From an uncultured Verrucomicrobiales bacterium (GTDB taxonomy: Bacteria > Verrucomicrobiota > Verrucomicrobiia > Verrucomicrobiales > DEV007), in assembly GCA_937922595.1 (NCBI GenBank), contig CALAIY010000114.1, positions 1 through 41,990 of the forward strand: DNA of 41,990 bases, written 5' to 3'. A program made the position numbers and the translations under genes. Shown here piece after piece: positions 16,700 to 24,039 of the stretch. The notes beneath the pieces were generated by a model, which was not told the DNA's origin, made no database searches, and saw only the letters and a list, made by a program, of their open reading frames with translations. Numbering within the stretch: the stretch's first letter is position 1; every line of letters starts with the position of its first letter.

Positions 16700-16707
16700 G
16701 AAAGCGG
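16682..16707 (+). repeat. 13-bp tandem duplication across a stop codon
   Basis: The unit CTTAAGAAAGCGG occurs twice in a row (16682-16694 and 16695-16707). The second copy supplies the stop codon of the hydroxylase gene through a frameshift. Confidence 0.9.
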
Positions 16708-16820
16708 CTTTCTACAGGTGGAATCTCAATATAGTTGGTCAGTTTTCTGATTACTGAATGGGTTTCCGAAATGCCGAGTTTTTGCCATACTCCTATTCTA
16801 AAATGGAAAGCGAATGTAGT

Positions 16821-16836
16821 GAGCACAGGAGTGTTC
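16821..16836. repeat. Possible REP-like hairpin
   Basis: GAGCAC and GTGTTC flank an AGGA loop, forming a short stem with one G-T pair, in the 214-base spacer between the hydroxylase and permease genes. Short hairpins with an ACAGGAGTGT core look like the dispersed repeats seen in some verrucomicrobial genomes, but only one copy was found here. Confidence 0.3.
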
Positions 16837-16913
16837 CCCCGTTGGCTGAGATGATTGCATCAAGGCCGAGGACATGGGCATGATCCTTTCAGTTTGGATT
16901 AATGAAATCATTT

Positions 16914-18053
16914 TCAATTCGGGAAATTTAGAGAGCCAGTTCCAAATTTCATAAAAAAAGACGCTGCGAACATGGCAATAACTAAGCCGGTGATTAGGAG
17001 GATCCCTAATTCCTGCAGCTGTAATTTCACGATGGTGTTTCGGGCGCAGCCGATGCGGGTGAGGATGCGCCATTCGTTTTGCCGGAGGCGAAGGGAGAGG
17101 AGCACGACTAGGGTGGTGAATAGTCCGGCGGCGGCGTAGACGAGCCAACTGGCTCGGTCGAGGAAGCGTTTGATTTTGAAGACGACGCCTAGGAGTTCTG
17201 CGATGACGAGATTGGGGACGAGGATCTGTCTTGTCTCGGAGGTGCTGAATTTGCCTTTGAGTAGGGTGGTGGCTTTGGGGGTGTCGGGCGTGATGATTGC
17301 GCTGGAGACGGGGTAGGTGGTTTCACTTCCGTGGAAGTGGAAGCTGCCGATGTTTTCCGGGGTGATTTCGTTGTATTGGAGGATGGCGGGGCTGGCTTGG
17401 AGGGTGGTGCCGTTTTTCGTAAGGACGTCTTCGGGGGATTTTTCGAGGTCGCTGTGGCCGTGGCCAATTCCGGCGACGGTCCAGGTGGTTTTGATGTCGG
17501 TGAAGGCGGCGTCATCATCGGGAGTGTTGGTTTCTTTGAGGACTCCGGTGATGCGCATTTTTAGGGGGTAGGTCGCGGCGATATTGAAGAGGGAGGCTTG
17601 ATCGGTGAGGAGGTGGTCTCCGGGGGTAAGATTGAGGCGTTTGGCGACGGCGGAGCCGAGGATGACGTCGCCGAGCCGAAGGGGGAGGGTGCCGGTGGCG
17701 GGGGTGAGGTGGCGAAATTTGAAATAACTTAGATTGGTGCCGACCAATGGGGCTCCGCCTGCGGTGAATTGGAGGTGGAGGGGGATGGCGTTTTTAATTT
17801 CGGATACTTCTTTCGCATTGAGCGGGCTTTCCAGGGGGCCGGAAAAGTAGAGGGATTTCAGGACGAGGTCGTAGCGGTCGCCTTTTGCTCCAAGGACGAG
17901 TGGGGTGGCGGCGGCGCGTGCGGTAAGGTCAGCTTGGTAGGTGCGGACAAGGACGGTGAGGGCGAGTGGGAGGAAGGCGGTGAGGGCGAAGGCTAAGGAG
18001 AGCAGCAGCGCTTTCACCTTGTGGGCGCGGAGGTAGGCGAGGGTGAGCTTCAT
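16914..18053 (-). CDS. ABC transporter permease, FtsX/MacB type
   Basis: This 379-residue permease has one N-terminal membrane segment (about 12-36), a large extracytoplasmic domain, and a C-terminal FtsX-like part. The latter has a membrane segment (WLVYAAAGLFTTLVVLLSL), a cytoplasmic loop with the RIGCARNTIVKLQLQE coupling motif, and a last segment near ILLITGLVIAMFAASFFMK. Only three membrane segments are clear, while MacB-like permeases usually have four, so the end may be short. Translation is coupled to the upstream ATPase by an ATGA overlap at 18050-18053. The pair probably extracts a lipid, lipoprotein or peptide from the inner membrane rather than importing a solute. Confidence 0.85.
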   Translation of the reverse strand: MKLTLAYLRAHKVKALLLSLAFALTAFLPLALTVLVRTYQADLTARAAATPLVLGAKGDRYDLVLKSLYFSGPLESPLNAKEVSEIKNAIPLHLQFTAGGAPLVGTNLSYFKFRHLTPATGTLPLRLGDVILGSAVAKRLNLTPGDHLLTDQASLFNIAATYPLKMRITGVLKETNTPDDDAAFTDIKTTWTVAGIGHGHSDLEKSPEDVLTKNGTTLQASPAILQYNEITPENIGSFHFHGSETTYPVSSAIITPDTPKATTLLKGKFSTSETRQILVPNLVIAELLGVVFKIKRFLDRASWLVYAAAGLFTTLVVLLSLRLRQNEWRILTRIGCARNTIVKLQLQELGILLITGLVIAMFAASFFMKFGTGSLNFPN

Positions 18054-18721
18054 GCTGTGATCTCGGCTAGGTCGACGGTGCGCGAATGGCGGGCTGCTGC
18101 CGCGGGGTCGTGCGTGATGGTGAGCAGGGCGGTGCCGTGGGTGAGGGCAGTTTTTAGGAGGAGGTCGAGAGCCTTTGTGGCGGTGCCAGCATCGAGGCCG
18201 GAGGTGGGCTCATCGGCTACGATTAACGAGGGCTTTGTGATGAGTGCTCTCGCGAGGGCGATTCGCTGGCGCTCGCCACCGGAGAGTTCGGCGGGCTTTG
18301 CGGAAAGCCGGTGTGCAATTCCTAGTGCTTCTGCGAGTGCGCGGCTGCGCTGGGAGGCTTCATCATCGAGGATGAGCGCGGGGGTGATGAAGTAGGGGAG
18401 GAGGATGTTTTCAAATGCCGATAAATATTCGATCAGCCCGCCATCCTGAAAGAGAAAGCCGATATTTCGCGAGCGAAATGCCCGCCGTGGTGCATCTGAG
18501 ATGGACGAGAGAGGCTCCCCAGAAAAATCAATGGAGCCTTCTTGTGGGACTAGGATTCCGGTAAGTAGCTGGGCGAGGGTGGTTTTGCCCGAGCCCGAGG
18601 TGCCGGTGAGGGCGAGGGTCTCTCCGCGTGCGATTTGGAAGTCGGGCACGCGGAGTTGGAAGCTGCTTGCGGGGTAGCGGAAGGCGATATCCCGCGCCTT
18701 TACTAGGAGGGGGGGCTCCAT
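18050..18721 (-). CDS. ABC transporter ATP-binding protein, LolD/MacB type
   Basis: This 223-residue ATPase has Walker A GTSGSGKTT, Q-loop FLFQDGG, signature LSGGERQRIALARAL, Walker B LIVADEPTSGLDAG and the switch histidine in TITHDP. The compact single-domain form with this signature is typical of the LolD/MacB/FtsE group that drives FtsX-like permeases. ATG 18721 was chosen; the frame is open 22 codons further upstream, but those bases belong to the CACGAAG inverted repeat. The permease gene follows with a four-base overlap. Confidence 0.93.
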   Translation of the reverse strand: MEPPLLVKARDIAFRYPASSFQLRVPDFQIARGETLALTGTSGSGKTTLAQLLTGILVPQEGSIDFSGEPLSSISDAPRRAFRSRNIGFLFQDGGLIEYLSAFENILLPYFITPALILDDEASQRSRALAEALGIAHRLSAKPAELSGGERQRIALARALITKPSLIVADEPTSGLDAGTATKALDLLLKTALTHGTALLTITHDPAAAARHSRTVDLAEITA

Positions 18722-18726
18722 TTCTT

Positions 18727-18804
18727 TTCTCCGTGGCTTCGTGCCTTCGTGTGAGTTGTTCACGGTGGGGCTTTGGTTGGATCTCACACGAAGCCACGAA
18801 GAGA
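18727..18804. repeat. CACGAAG inverted repeat element
   Basis: The gap between the ABC ATPase and the beta-CASP gene is filled by an imperfect inverted repeat: CCGTGGCTTCGTGCCTTCGT with GTGAG after it (left arm, to 18755), and CTCACACGAAGCCACGAAGA (right arm, 18783-18802). Both arms are built from CGTGGCTTCGTG-like units. Such sequences recur between genes in many environmental bacteria. It may act as a transcription barrier between the two genes. Confidence 0.6.
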
Positions 18805-18814
18805 TGATGGCTTA

Positions 18815-20191
18815 TTAGATCTCGGTTTCCTCGTTGGGGACGGGGACGATTACTTTTGTGTCCGGGAGGTGTTCTTGGATTTGTTGTTGGAACCAGCCTA
18901 GGGCGTCGGGGTCGCCGTGGACGAGGACGCATTTTTTGGGTTTTACGTCGATGATGTAGTCCAAGAGGTGATCGCGGGGGGCGTGGCCGGAGAAGTCGTA
19001 GACTTCTACTTGGCAGTTGAGCTGGATTTTGGGCTTTTCGGGGTCGAGCTCGACCATGTCGCCGTTTTTAGCTTCGCGGATTTTTCCGGCGGGGGAGTCG
19101 GGCGCGGCGTAGCCGACGAAGAGGAGGGCGTTTTTCGGGTTGTCGAGGAACTGGAAGGCGAAGCCGTTGGAGACGGTTTTTTCGCTCATCATGCCGCTGG
19201 AGAGGGCGTAGATGCAGCCGGGTGAGTAGCGGAGCTCTTTGCGCGTGCGGCGGTTTCGCGAGCGCTTGTTCATCTGGATGTCGATGTCTTCGAGGATTTT
19301 GAGGCCGGGGTAGTTGCGGCGGACTTTGTCGGCGAAGCGGTCGAAGATGCCGGTCATTTTGGTGGAGAGGCCACCGATGAAGAGGGGGGTTTTCTCGGGG
19401 ATGATGCCGTCGGCCTTGAAGTTGTCGATCATGACGCAGGCTTCCTGGGTCTTGCCCATGGCGAAGACGGGGATGAGGACGCTGCCGCCACGCTTGAGTG
19501 TTTCGGCGATAGCCGCACCGAGCTTGGCTTCTTCGGCTTCGCGGGTGTATTTGGGGTCGCGGGGGACGGCTCCGCGGGTGGTCTCGATGATGAGGGTGTC
19601 GATATTTTCCTCGGGGAAGTAGGCTCCGACGGTGAGCGTCTGGTCTTCGAAATTGACGTCGCCGGTGTAGAAGATGCGGTCTTTGCCGTCTTCGATCATG
19701 ACGCCGCAGGAGCCGAGGATGTGACCGGCGTCGTAGAAGGTGATCATGGTCTTGCCTTCTTTTTTGCCGAGGGGGAATGCTTTGTCGTAGCCGCGGGTGT
19801 TCCAGCTTTCGGTGACGTGATCGAGCTCGCGGTGGGTGAAGAAGGGGTATTCTTGGATGCCGAGCTCGTCGCGCTTGCTGGACATGACGTTCACGGAATT
19901 GTGAAGCATGGCGTCGGCGAGGGCGGCGGTGGGCTCGGTCATGTAGACCTGGGCTTCTGTCTGCTCGGCCATGAGGACGGGGAGAGAGCCGACGTGATCG
20001 AGGTGGGAGTGGGAGATGACGATGGCGTCGACCGATTTTTCCGGCAGGTGGCCGAAGTCGGGGATCGAGGCGAGGCCTTCTTCTTTGGGATCCATCCCGG
20101 AATCGAGGACGAGGCGGGTGCCGTCTGCGGTTTCGAGGAGGTAGGAATTGGCGCCGATTTCGTTGCGGCGAGTAAGGTTGGTAAGTCGCAT
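18815..20191 (-). CDS. Metallo-beta-lactamase fold, beta-CASP family ribonuclease-like protein
   Basis: This 458-residue protein has the zinc-binding HSHLDH motif at residues 61-66, further metal ligands in DAGHILGSC and FYTGDVNFEDQ, and beta-CASP motifs: PVFAMGKTQE, YALSSGMMSE, and a late DFSGHAPRDHLLDYI with the CVLVHGDPDA loop. This is the bacterial relative of CPSF73/YSH1-type RNA nucleases (COG1236). Bacterial members act on RNA, but substrates are mostly unknown. ATG 20191 begins directly with the MBL fold. It is on the same strand as the ABC pair but separated from it by 93 bases containing the inverted repeat. Confidence 0.88.
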   Translation of the reverse strand: MRLTNLTRRNEIGANSYLLETADGTRLVLDSGMDPKEEGLASIPDFGHLPEKSVDAIVISHSHLDHVGSLPVLMAEQTEAQVYMTEPTAALADAMLHNSVNVMSSKRDELGIQEYPFFTHRELDHVTESWNTRGYDKAFPLGKKEGKTMITFYDAGHILGSCGVMIEDGKDRIFYTGDVNFEDQTLTVGAYFPEENIDTLIIETTRGAVPRDPKYTREAEEAKLGAAIAETLKRGGSVLIPVFAMGKTQEACVMIDNFKADGIIPEKTPLFIGGLSTKMTGIFDRFADKVRRNYPGLKILEDIDIQMNKRSRNRRTRKELRYSPGCIYALSSGMMSEKTVSNGFAFQFLDNPKNALLFVGYAAPDSPAGKIREAKNGDMVELDPEKPKIQLNCQVEVYDFSGHAPRDHLLDYIIDVKPKKCVLVHGDPDALGWFQQQIQEHLPDTKVIVPVPNEETEI

Positions 20192-20307
20192 TTTTTAAGG
20201 GGGGGAGGCTCGTTCGGAGGAAGGGGATTGCAAGGGGAAGGGTGGAGCGGAGGGATTTGGATAAAAGGCGTTTTACCCGGAGGCTCGCCCGGGTAGGTTC
20301 CGTGCCG

Positions 20308-21150
20308 ATGGGTTATCGTGTGCTTCAAATTGTGATCGTTGGCTTTTGGGCGATCATGACGGGATTGCTGGTGCGGAGCGTGGTCTCGGAGGCTGCGCGG
20401 TATACGGAGGTGTCGATGGTGGAATTTGCGGGGCAGGTCTTGGCGAAGCGGGTGCAGTCGCCGAGGTTACTCATTTTTGCGGATGGTGTGGAGGTGGGGA
20501 ATGCGATGGTTTTCTCACAGCCGACGAATCGTGAGGAGGGTTCTGGATATTTGGTGAGGATAAATGGGACGCTCGATACCGCGCATTTTGCGAATAGCGG
20601 AAATGTGAGTGTGGCGACGGCTGTTTCGCCGAAGCTTCGGTTTGGGATTACGGCGCAGCTCGACCAGGCAGGGGCTACTGAAAATGTGAATCTCATGCTG
20701 CGGCCACAGTCGACCGCGCTCGAAGTGAGTCTTGGTTATGCGCCAGGGGCCAAGGGGCTCACTTATAATATTACAGATGGCGAGAAGGTGATGTATTCAA
20801 ATGAAGGTGGAGGTGGGCTTGATGTGTTGCCTATGGCGGCGCTTGCTGCAGGCGGGCTTCCTTTTGCCGGACTGCCCTCAGGCTTGGACGAGATGGCGAT
20901 TGCGGAGAAGAAGGGCTCGATCTCGGAGCTATTTGTGGCGAAGAAGGGAAAGGCAAAGATGGGCAAGCATGATTTCAGTGCTTACGTATTGGAATTTACA
21001 ACTCCACTTGGAGGCGAGCCGGTACGGCTGGTCTTCTCGATATCGGGTGAGTTGATGGCGGTCGAGAACATTCCGGGGCACACGATTATTGCTGAATCGT
21101 TTGTCGTGCCGGCGGAGCCTGGCGAGAAGCATGTGCTCACTGATTGGTAG
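20308..21150 (+). CDS. Hypothetical membrane-anchored extracytoplasmic protein
   Basis: This 280-residue protein starts with one membrane segment (about 4-26, VLQIVIVGFWAIMTGLLV), followed by a soluble, beta-rich domain with a glycine-rich loop (about 170-200) and no recognised motif. The ATG at 20308 was chosen because it directly precedes the membrane segment; the open frame to 20242 is a short basic stretch. The next gene, an ABC ATPase, follows after 30 bases, so the two are probably co-expressed. The protein could be an accessory part of an ABC-type machine, but nothing in the sequence proves that. Confidence 0.65.
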   Translation: MGYRVLQIVIVGFWAIMTGLLVRSVVSEAARYTEVSMVEFAGQVLAKRVQSPRLLIFADGVEVGNAMVFSQPTNREEGSGYLVRINGTLDTAHFANSGNVSVATAVSPKLRFGITAQLDQAGATENVNLMLRPQSTALEVSLGYAPGAKGLTYNITDGEKVMYSNEGGGGLDVLPMAALAAGGLPFAGLPSGLDEMAIAEKKGSISELFVAKKGKAKMGKHDFSAYVLEFTTPLGGEPVRLVFSISGELMAVENIPGHTIIAESFVVPAEPGEKHVLTDW

Positions 21151-21180
21151 TTTTCAATCTTCTCTCCCTCGTTTGAATTT

Positions 21181-21927
21181 ATGATCGAAACTCAATCCCT
21201 CACAATGCACTATGGCGATCTCGTGGCGCTCGATGGTCTCGACCTTAAAGTGGAACAGGGGGAGTTTTTCGCCTTTCTCGGACCGAATGCTGCGGGGAAG
21301 ACGACGACAATTAAGCTCCTTACCGGGCTTCTCCAACCGACTAGGGGGATGGCAAAACTTTGCGGTATCGATATCCACCAGCATCCGATCGAGGCGAAGC
21401 GAAAACTGGGCTACGTGCCTGATGTGGCCGTTTTTTATGAGAAGCTGACAGCGCTGGAATTTATGGAATTCACGGCGGATCTTTTCGAGATGGATTCGGC
21501 TCCAGCACGTGCGGAGACCTCGCGGCTTTTTGAGCGTTTCGATCTCGGCCCTTATGCGGGTGAGCAGGCAGAAAACCTCTCGCATGGCACCCGGCAGCGT
21601 CTCGCGATCGCTGCTGCGCTGCTTCATAATCCAGAAATCGTCATCATCGATGAGCCGATGGTGGGGCTCGATCCAATCCACGCGAGGACGGTAAAGGAGG
21701 AGCTTCGTGAGCGTGCGAGCCAGGGGACGACGGTTTTTATGTCGACCCATTTGCTCAATATCGCCGAAGAGCTGGCCGACCGAATTGCCGTGATTCATCA
21801 CGGAAAACTCGTCGAATTAGGCACGCTCGCGGAGCTACGATCTCGCACTGGTGGGAGTCATGCACTTGAGGCGATGTTTCTCGATATGGTCGCTGCCACA
21901 CCGGAGAGTTCTGGTGCTAGGCACTAG
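21181..21927 (+). CDS. ABC transporter ATP-binding protein, ABC-2/CcmA type
   Basis: This 248-residue ATPase has Walker A LGPNAAGKTTT, a Q-loop region GYVPDVAVFYEKLTALEF, signature NLSHGTRQRLAIAAAL, Walker B IVIIDEPMVGLDP and the switch histidine in MSTHLL. These match the ABC-2 branch (NodI/CcmA/YhaQ-like) that normally pairs with a six-helix permease. No such permease lies on either side: the upstream gene has only one membrane segment and the downstream gene is exbB. The partner is either distant or unusual. A short hairpin covers the end of the gene. Confidence 0.9.
   Translation: MIETQSLTMHYGDLVALDGLDLKVEQGEFFAFLGPNAAGKTTTIKLLTGLLQPTRGMAKLCGIDIHQHPIEAKRKLGYVPDVAVFYEKLTALEFMEFTADLFEMDSAPARAETSRLFERFDLGPYAGEQAENLSHGTRQRLAIAAALLHNPEIVIIDEPMVGLDPIHARTVKEELRERASQGTTVFMSTHLLNIAEELADRIAVIHHGKLVELGTLAELRSRTGGSHALEAMFLDMVAATPESSGARH
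21911..21927 (+). terminator. Hairpin over the ABC ATPase stop codon, possible weak terminator
   Basis: CTGGTGC, a TAG loop and GCACTAG form a seven-pair stem (one G-T) that ends exactly on the stop codon. No T run follows, so termination strength is doubtful. Confidence 0.3.
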
Positions 21928-21979
21928 TTCACAAATTTCCCCTAAGGCGTTTACTTATTTAGGCGTCTTTGAAAAGCGA

Positions 21980-22007
21980 TTGCAAAGCTTCCTGCTCCCG
22001 CTAAAAC
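21980..22007 (+). promoter_or_regulatory. Candidate promoter of the exbB operon
   Basis: TTGCAA (21980-21985) and TAAAAC (22002-22007) are separated by 16 bases and lie about 80 bases before the exbB start, in the 161-base spacer. Three short copies of a TTAGGC-like unit flank it (21943-21953, 21959-21969, 22037-22047) and could be regulator sites. Confidence 0.35.
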
Positions 22008-22088
22008 TGATACCTAGCCTCCGGTCTTATGCCGATTTAGGCATTTCTTAAGCCCATCAGCCCAACACTCTTCGAATTTAAACCTGTG

Positions 22089-22895
22089 ATGACCCCTTCT
22101 GCCACCACTAGCTCATTAAAGATGCGCATCGCCGCGACGGCTGTCGCCCTGGCCTCAATTTCTGCTGCTCCCCGGGTGTTTGCTCAGGATGGTGAAGTTG
22201 CCGAAGCTGCTACCGAGCTCACTCTCATGAGTCTTATCGGCCAGGGTGGGTGGGCAATGTGGCCACTTGGTCTCCTTTCGATCGCAGTCATCACGCTCAT
22301 CGTTTACAACGCGCTTCAGCTGACAAAAGGGAAGTTTGCCCCGGCAGATCTTCAGGCAGCAGTGCACGAGCAGATGGCGGCCTGCCGCGTCCGAAGCGCC
22401 ATCGAAGTTTCGGCGACTAGCCCGACGTATCTTGGTCGCATGCTTACGACATCACTTCCACGGGTCGATGCTACGGATCCCGAGACTCTTGGGCAGGAAG
22501 CTGTGGAGGATGAGATGGCGGATTTCACGGTGAAAGAGAATCGCAGCTATCTTACGTGGATCGGCTATTTTTCCATCATCTCTCAAGTAGCTCCTATGGT
22601 AGGGCTTCTCGGCACCGTCTCCGGTATGATCAAGGCATTCGCTAAACTCCAGAGCGGTGGCGGAGCCAACCCAGAAGCTCTCGCTGGCAACATCTCTGAG
22701 GCTCTCGTCACTACGGCAACCGGCCTCATCGTCGCCATTCCGGCACTCTTCGGATACTTCGTCTTCAAAAACCGGCTCAATAAACTCGTTGCCGAGTGTC
22801 ACGCTGCGGAGAACGACATGCTCGAAGCTTCGATCATGGCGGTGAATGCGGATCAATACATGGCAAAGGTTCCAGAAGGTCTTCAGGCGGGCTAA
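22089..22895 (+). CDS. exbB: MotA/TolQ/ExbB proton channel family protein
   Basis: This 268-residue protein is an ExbB-type stator subunit that uses the proton gradient together with ExbD. It begins with a cleavable-looking signal peptide (about 1-32, ending PRVFA) followed by QDGEVAEAATEL, so the mature N-terminus is periplasmic. Three membrane segments are seen: near 50-75 (WAMWPLGLLSIAVITLIVY), about 155-180 (IISQVAPMVGLLGTVSGMI) and about 195-220 (ALVTTATGLIVAIPALFGYF). The second and third are the highly conserved ExbB core. ATG 22089 is used; a GTG one codon earlier is possible. It opens a five-gene block with two exbD genes and two TPR-type genes. Confidence 0.93.
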   Translation: MTPSATTSSLKMRIAATAVALASISAAPRVFAQDGEVAEAATELTLMSLIGQGGWAMWPLGLLSIAVITLIVYNALQLTKGKFAPADLQAAVHEQMAACRVRSAIEVSATSPTYLGRMLTTSLPRVDATDPETLGQEAVEDEMADFTVKENRSYLTWIGYFSIISQVAPMVGLLGTVSGMIKAFAKLQSGGGANPEALAGNISEALVTTATGLIVAIPALFGYFVFKNRLNKLVAECHAAENDMLEASIMAVNADQYMAKVPEGLQAG

Positions 22896-22940
22896 GGCTA
22901 AGGAAAACCCCTCTATTACCTTTCCTTTTCCACCTTATTT

Positions 22941-23429
22941 ATGGCTTCGAAGAAGTTACAGCGATCCGGCGAAGCTCAGCTTGAAGAGCTGTCGATCGAC
23001 ATGTCACCGATGATCGACATGGTGTTCCTGTTGCTCATCTTCTTCATGGTGAATGCCGTCATCATTGACTACAAGAAAGACAAGAGCATCGAAATTCCCA
23101 TCGCAAGCGAGGCGAAAGCTCCGAATGGCGTGTCGGGTCGTGTCGTGATCAACGTCTACAACGACGAGACCGAGGCCAAGAACGGCACGCGTTTCGCTGA
23201 TGAAAACAGCAATCCTCTCGACGAAGCCGGTATCACAGAACTCGTCCGTGAGCGTAAGCTTGCCAATGAAAATTCAGGTGTCCCGAAAACGATCCTCCAT
23301 CTCCGAGCAGATGCCAGTGTGAATGTCGAATACACTAAGCGCGCGGTGAAGGCTGCTGGTGATGCCGAAGTCGGTAGCGTGATTTTCAGCACCTACCAAA
23401 CCCAGAGCGCCCCGGCTGCGGTCGAATAA
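22941..23429 (+). CDS. exbD: ExbD/TolR biopolymer transport protein, first copy
   Basis: This 162-residue protein has a short cytoplasmic start, one membrane helix (about 24-45, IDMVFLLLIFFMVNAVI) and a periplasmic domain. The aspartate at residue 26, in MSPMIDMVFLLL, is the conserved proton-carrying residue of the ExbD/TolR family. The periplasmic part (about 50-160) has the usual small alpha/beta pattern with HLRADASVNVEYTKRAVKAA. It lies 45 bases after exbB and 21 bases before a second exbD. Confidence 0.93.
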   Translation: MASKKLQRSGEAQLEELSIDMSPMIDMVFLLLIFFMVNAVIIDYKKDKSIEIPIASEAKAPNGVSGRVVINVYNDETEAKNGTRFADENSNPLDEAGITELVRERKLANENSGVPKTILHLRADASVNVEYTKRAVKAAGDAEVGSVIFSTYQTQSAPAAVE

Positions 23430-23450
23430 ATCCCTCGTTTTTCTCCCCTC

Positions 23451-23900
23451 ATGGCACGCCGCATCCCACTTCAAGCAGAGCCCGAAGACGAGCCAGAACT
23501 CGACGTCGCTTCGCTGATTGACGTATCCTTTCTTTTGCTCATTTACTTCATCGTCACTTCGACGCTTCAGAAGCAAGAGACCGATCTTGGACTCACGCTT
23601 CCATCGAGTGTTGCCAGCGGTGTTCCAGTCGAGATTGAGCCGATTAACATCAAAATCGATGGAGAAGGCAACATTTATTGGAATGGAGAGCAAATCGAGC
23701 AGGGGAATGAGCGTGCACTTCCTCGCCTCCTCGAAGAACTCCTCGATTACAAAAGCATTAACGATTCCATCGGGAAAACGCCCGTAGTCATTGTCGCAGC
23801 AGATAACAGTGCAAACCAACAGCGCTTTGTCGATGTGGTGAATGCGCTTGCCGCTGTCGAGATTAGTTCTGTCACGCTTACCGGTTTCCGGCAACGCTAA
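23451..23900 (+). CDS. exbD: ExbD/TolR biopolymer transport protein, second copy
   Basis: This 149-residue ExbD paralogue has its membrane helix at about 22-40 (LIDVSFLLLIYFIVTS) with the conserved aspartate at residue 24. A periplasmic domain follows, with VEIEPINIKIDGEGNIYWNG, and ends VEISSVTLTGFRQR. It differs clearly from the first copy in helix and periplasmic sequence, so the two probably form a heteromeric stator or have separate roles. Both retain the key aspartate. It is followed by a large secreted TPR gene after 139 bases. Confidence 0.93.
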   Translation: MARRIPLQAEPEDEPELDVASLIDVSFLLLIYFIVTSTLQKQETDLGLTLPSSVASGVPVEIEPINIKIDGEGNIYWNGEQIEQGNERALPRLLEELLDYKSINDSIGKTPVVIVAADNSANQQRFVDVVNALAAVEISSVTLTGFRQR

Positions 23901-24039
23901 GGGATACTCGATTGCCCGTTTAAAAACTTCCCAAAAAGTCCCGTCATCCCATCCCAGCAGGACGTTGTTTGCACCAGCAGACCTCGGCTCTAGTGTGATG
24001 TGACCTCCGTTCAGCCCGTTTCCCATTGACCCCACTTTC

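Noticed and set aside
16914-17000. Frameshift at the end of the FtsX-type permease
   Set aside because: A fourth membrane segment is missing, but no continuation with a membrane segment was found in other frames after the stop, so a naturally short family member is as likely.
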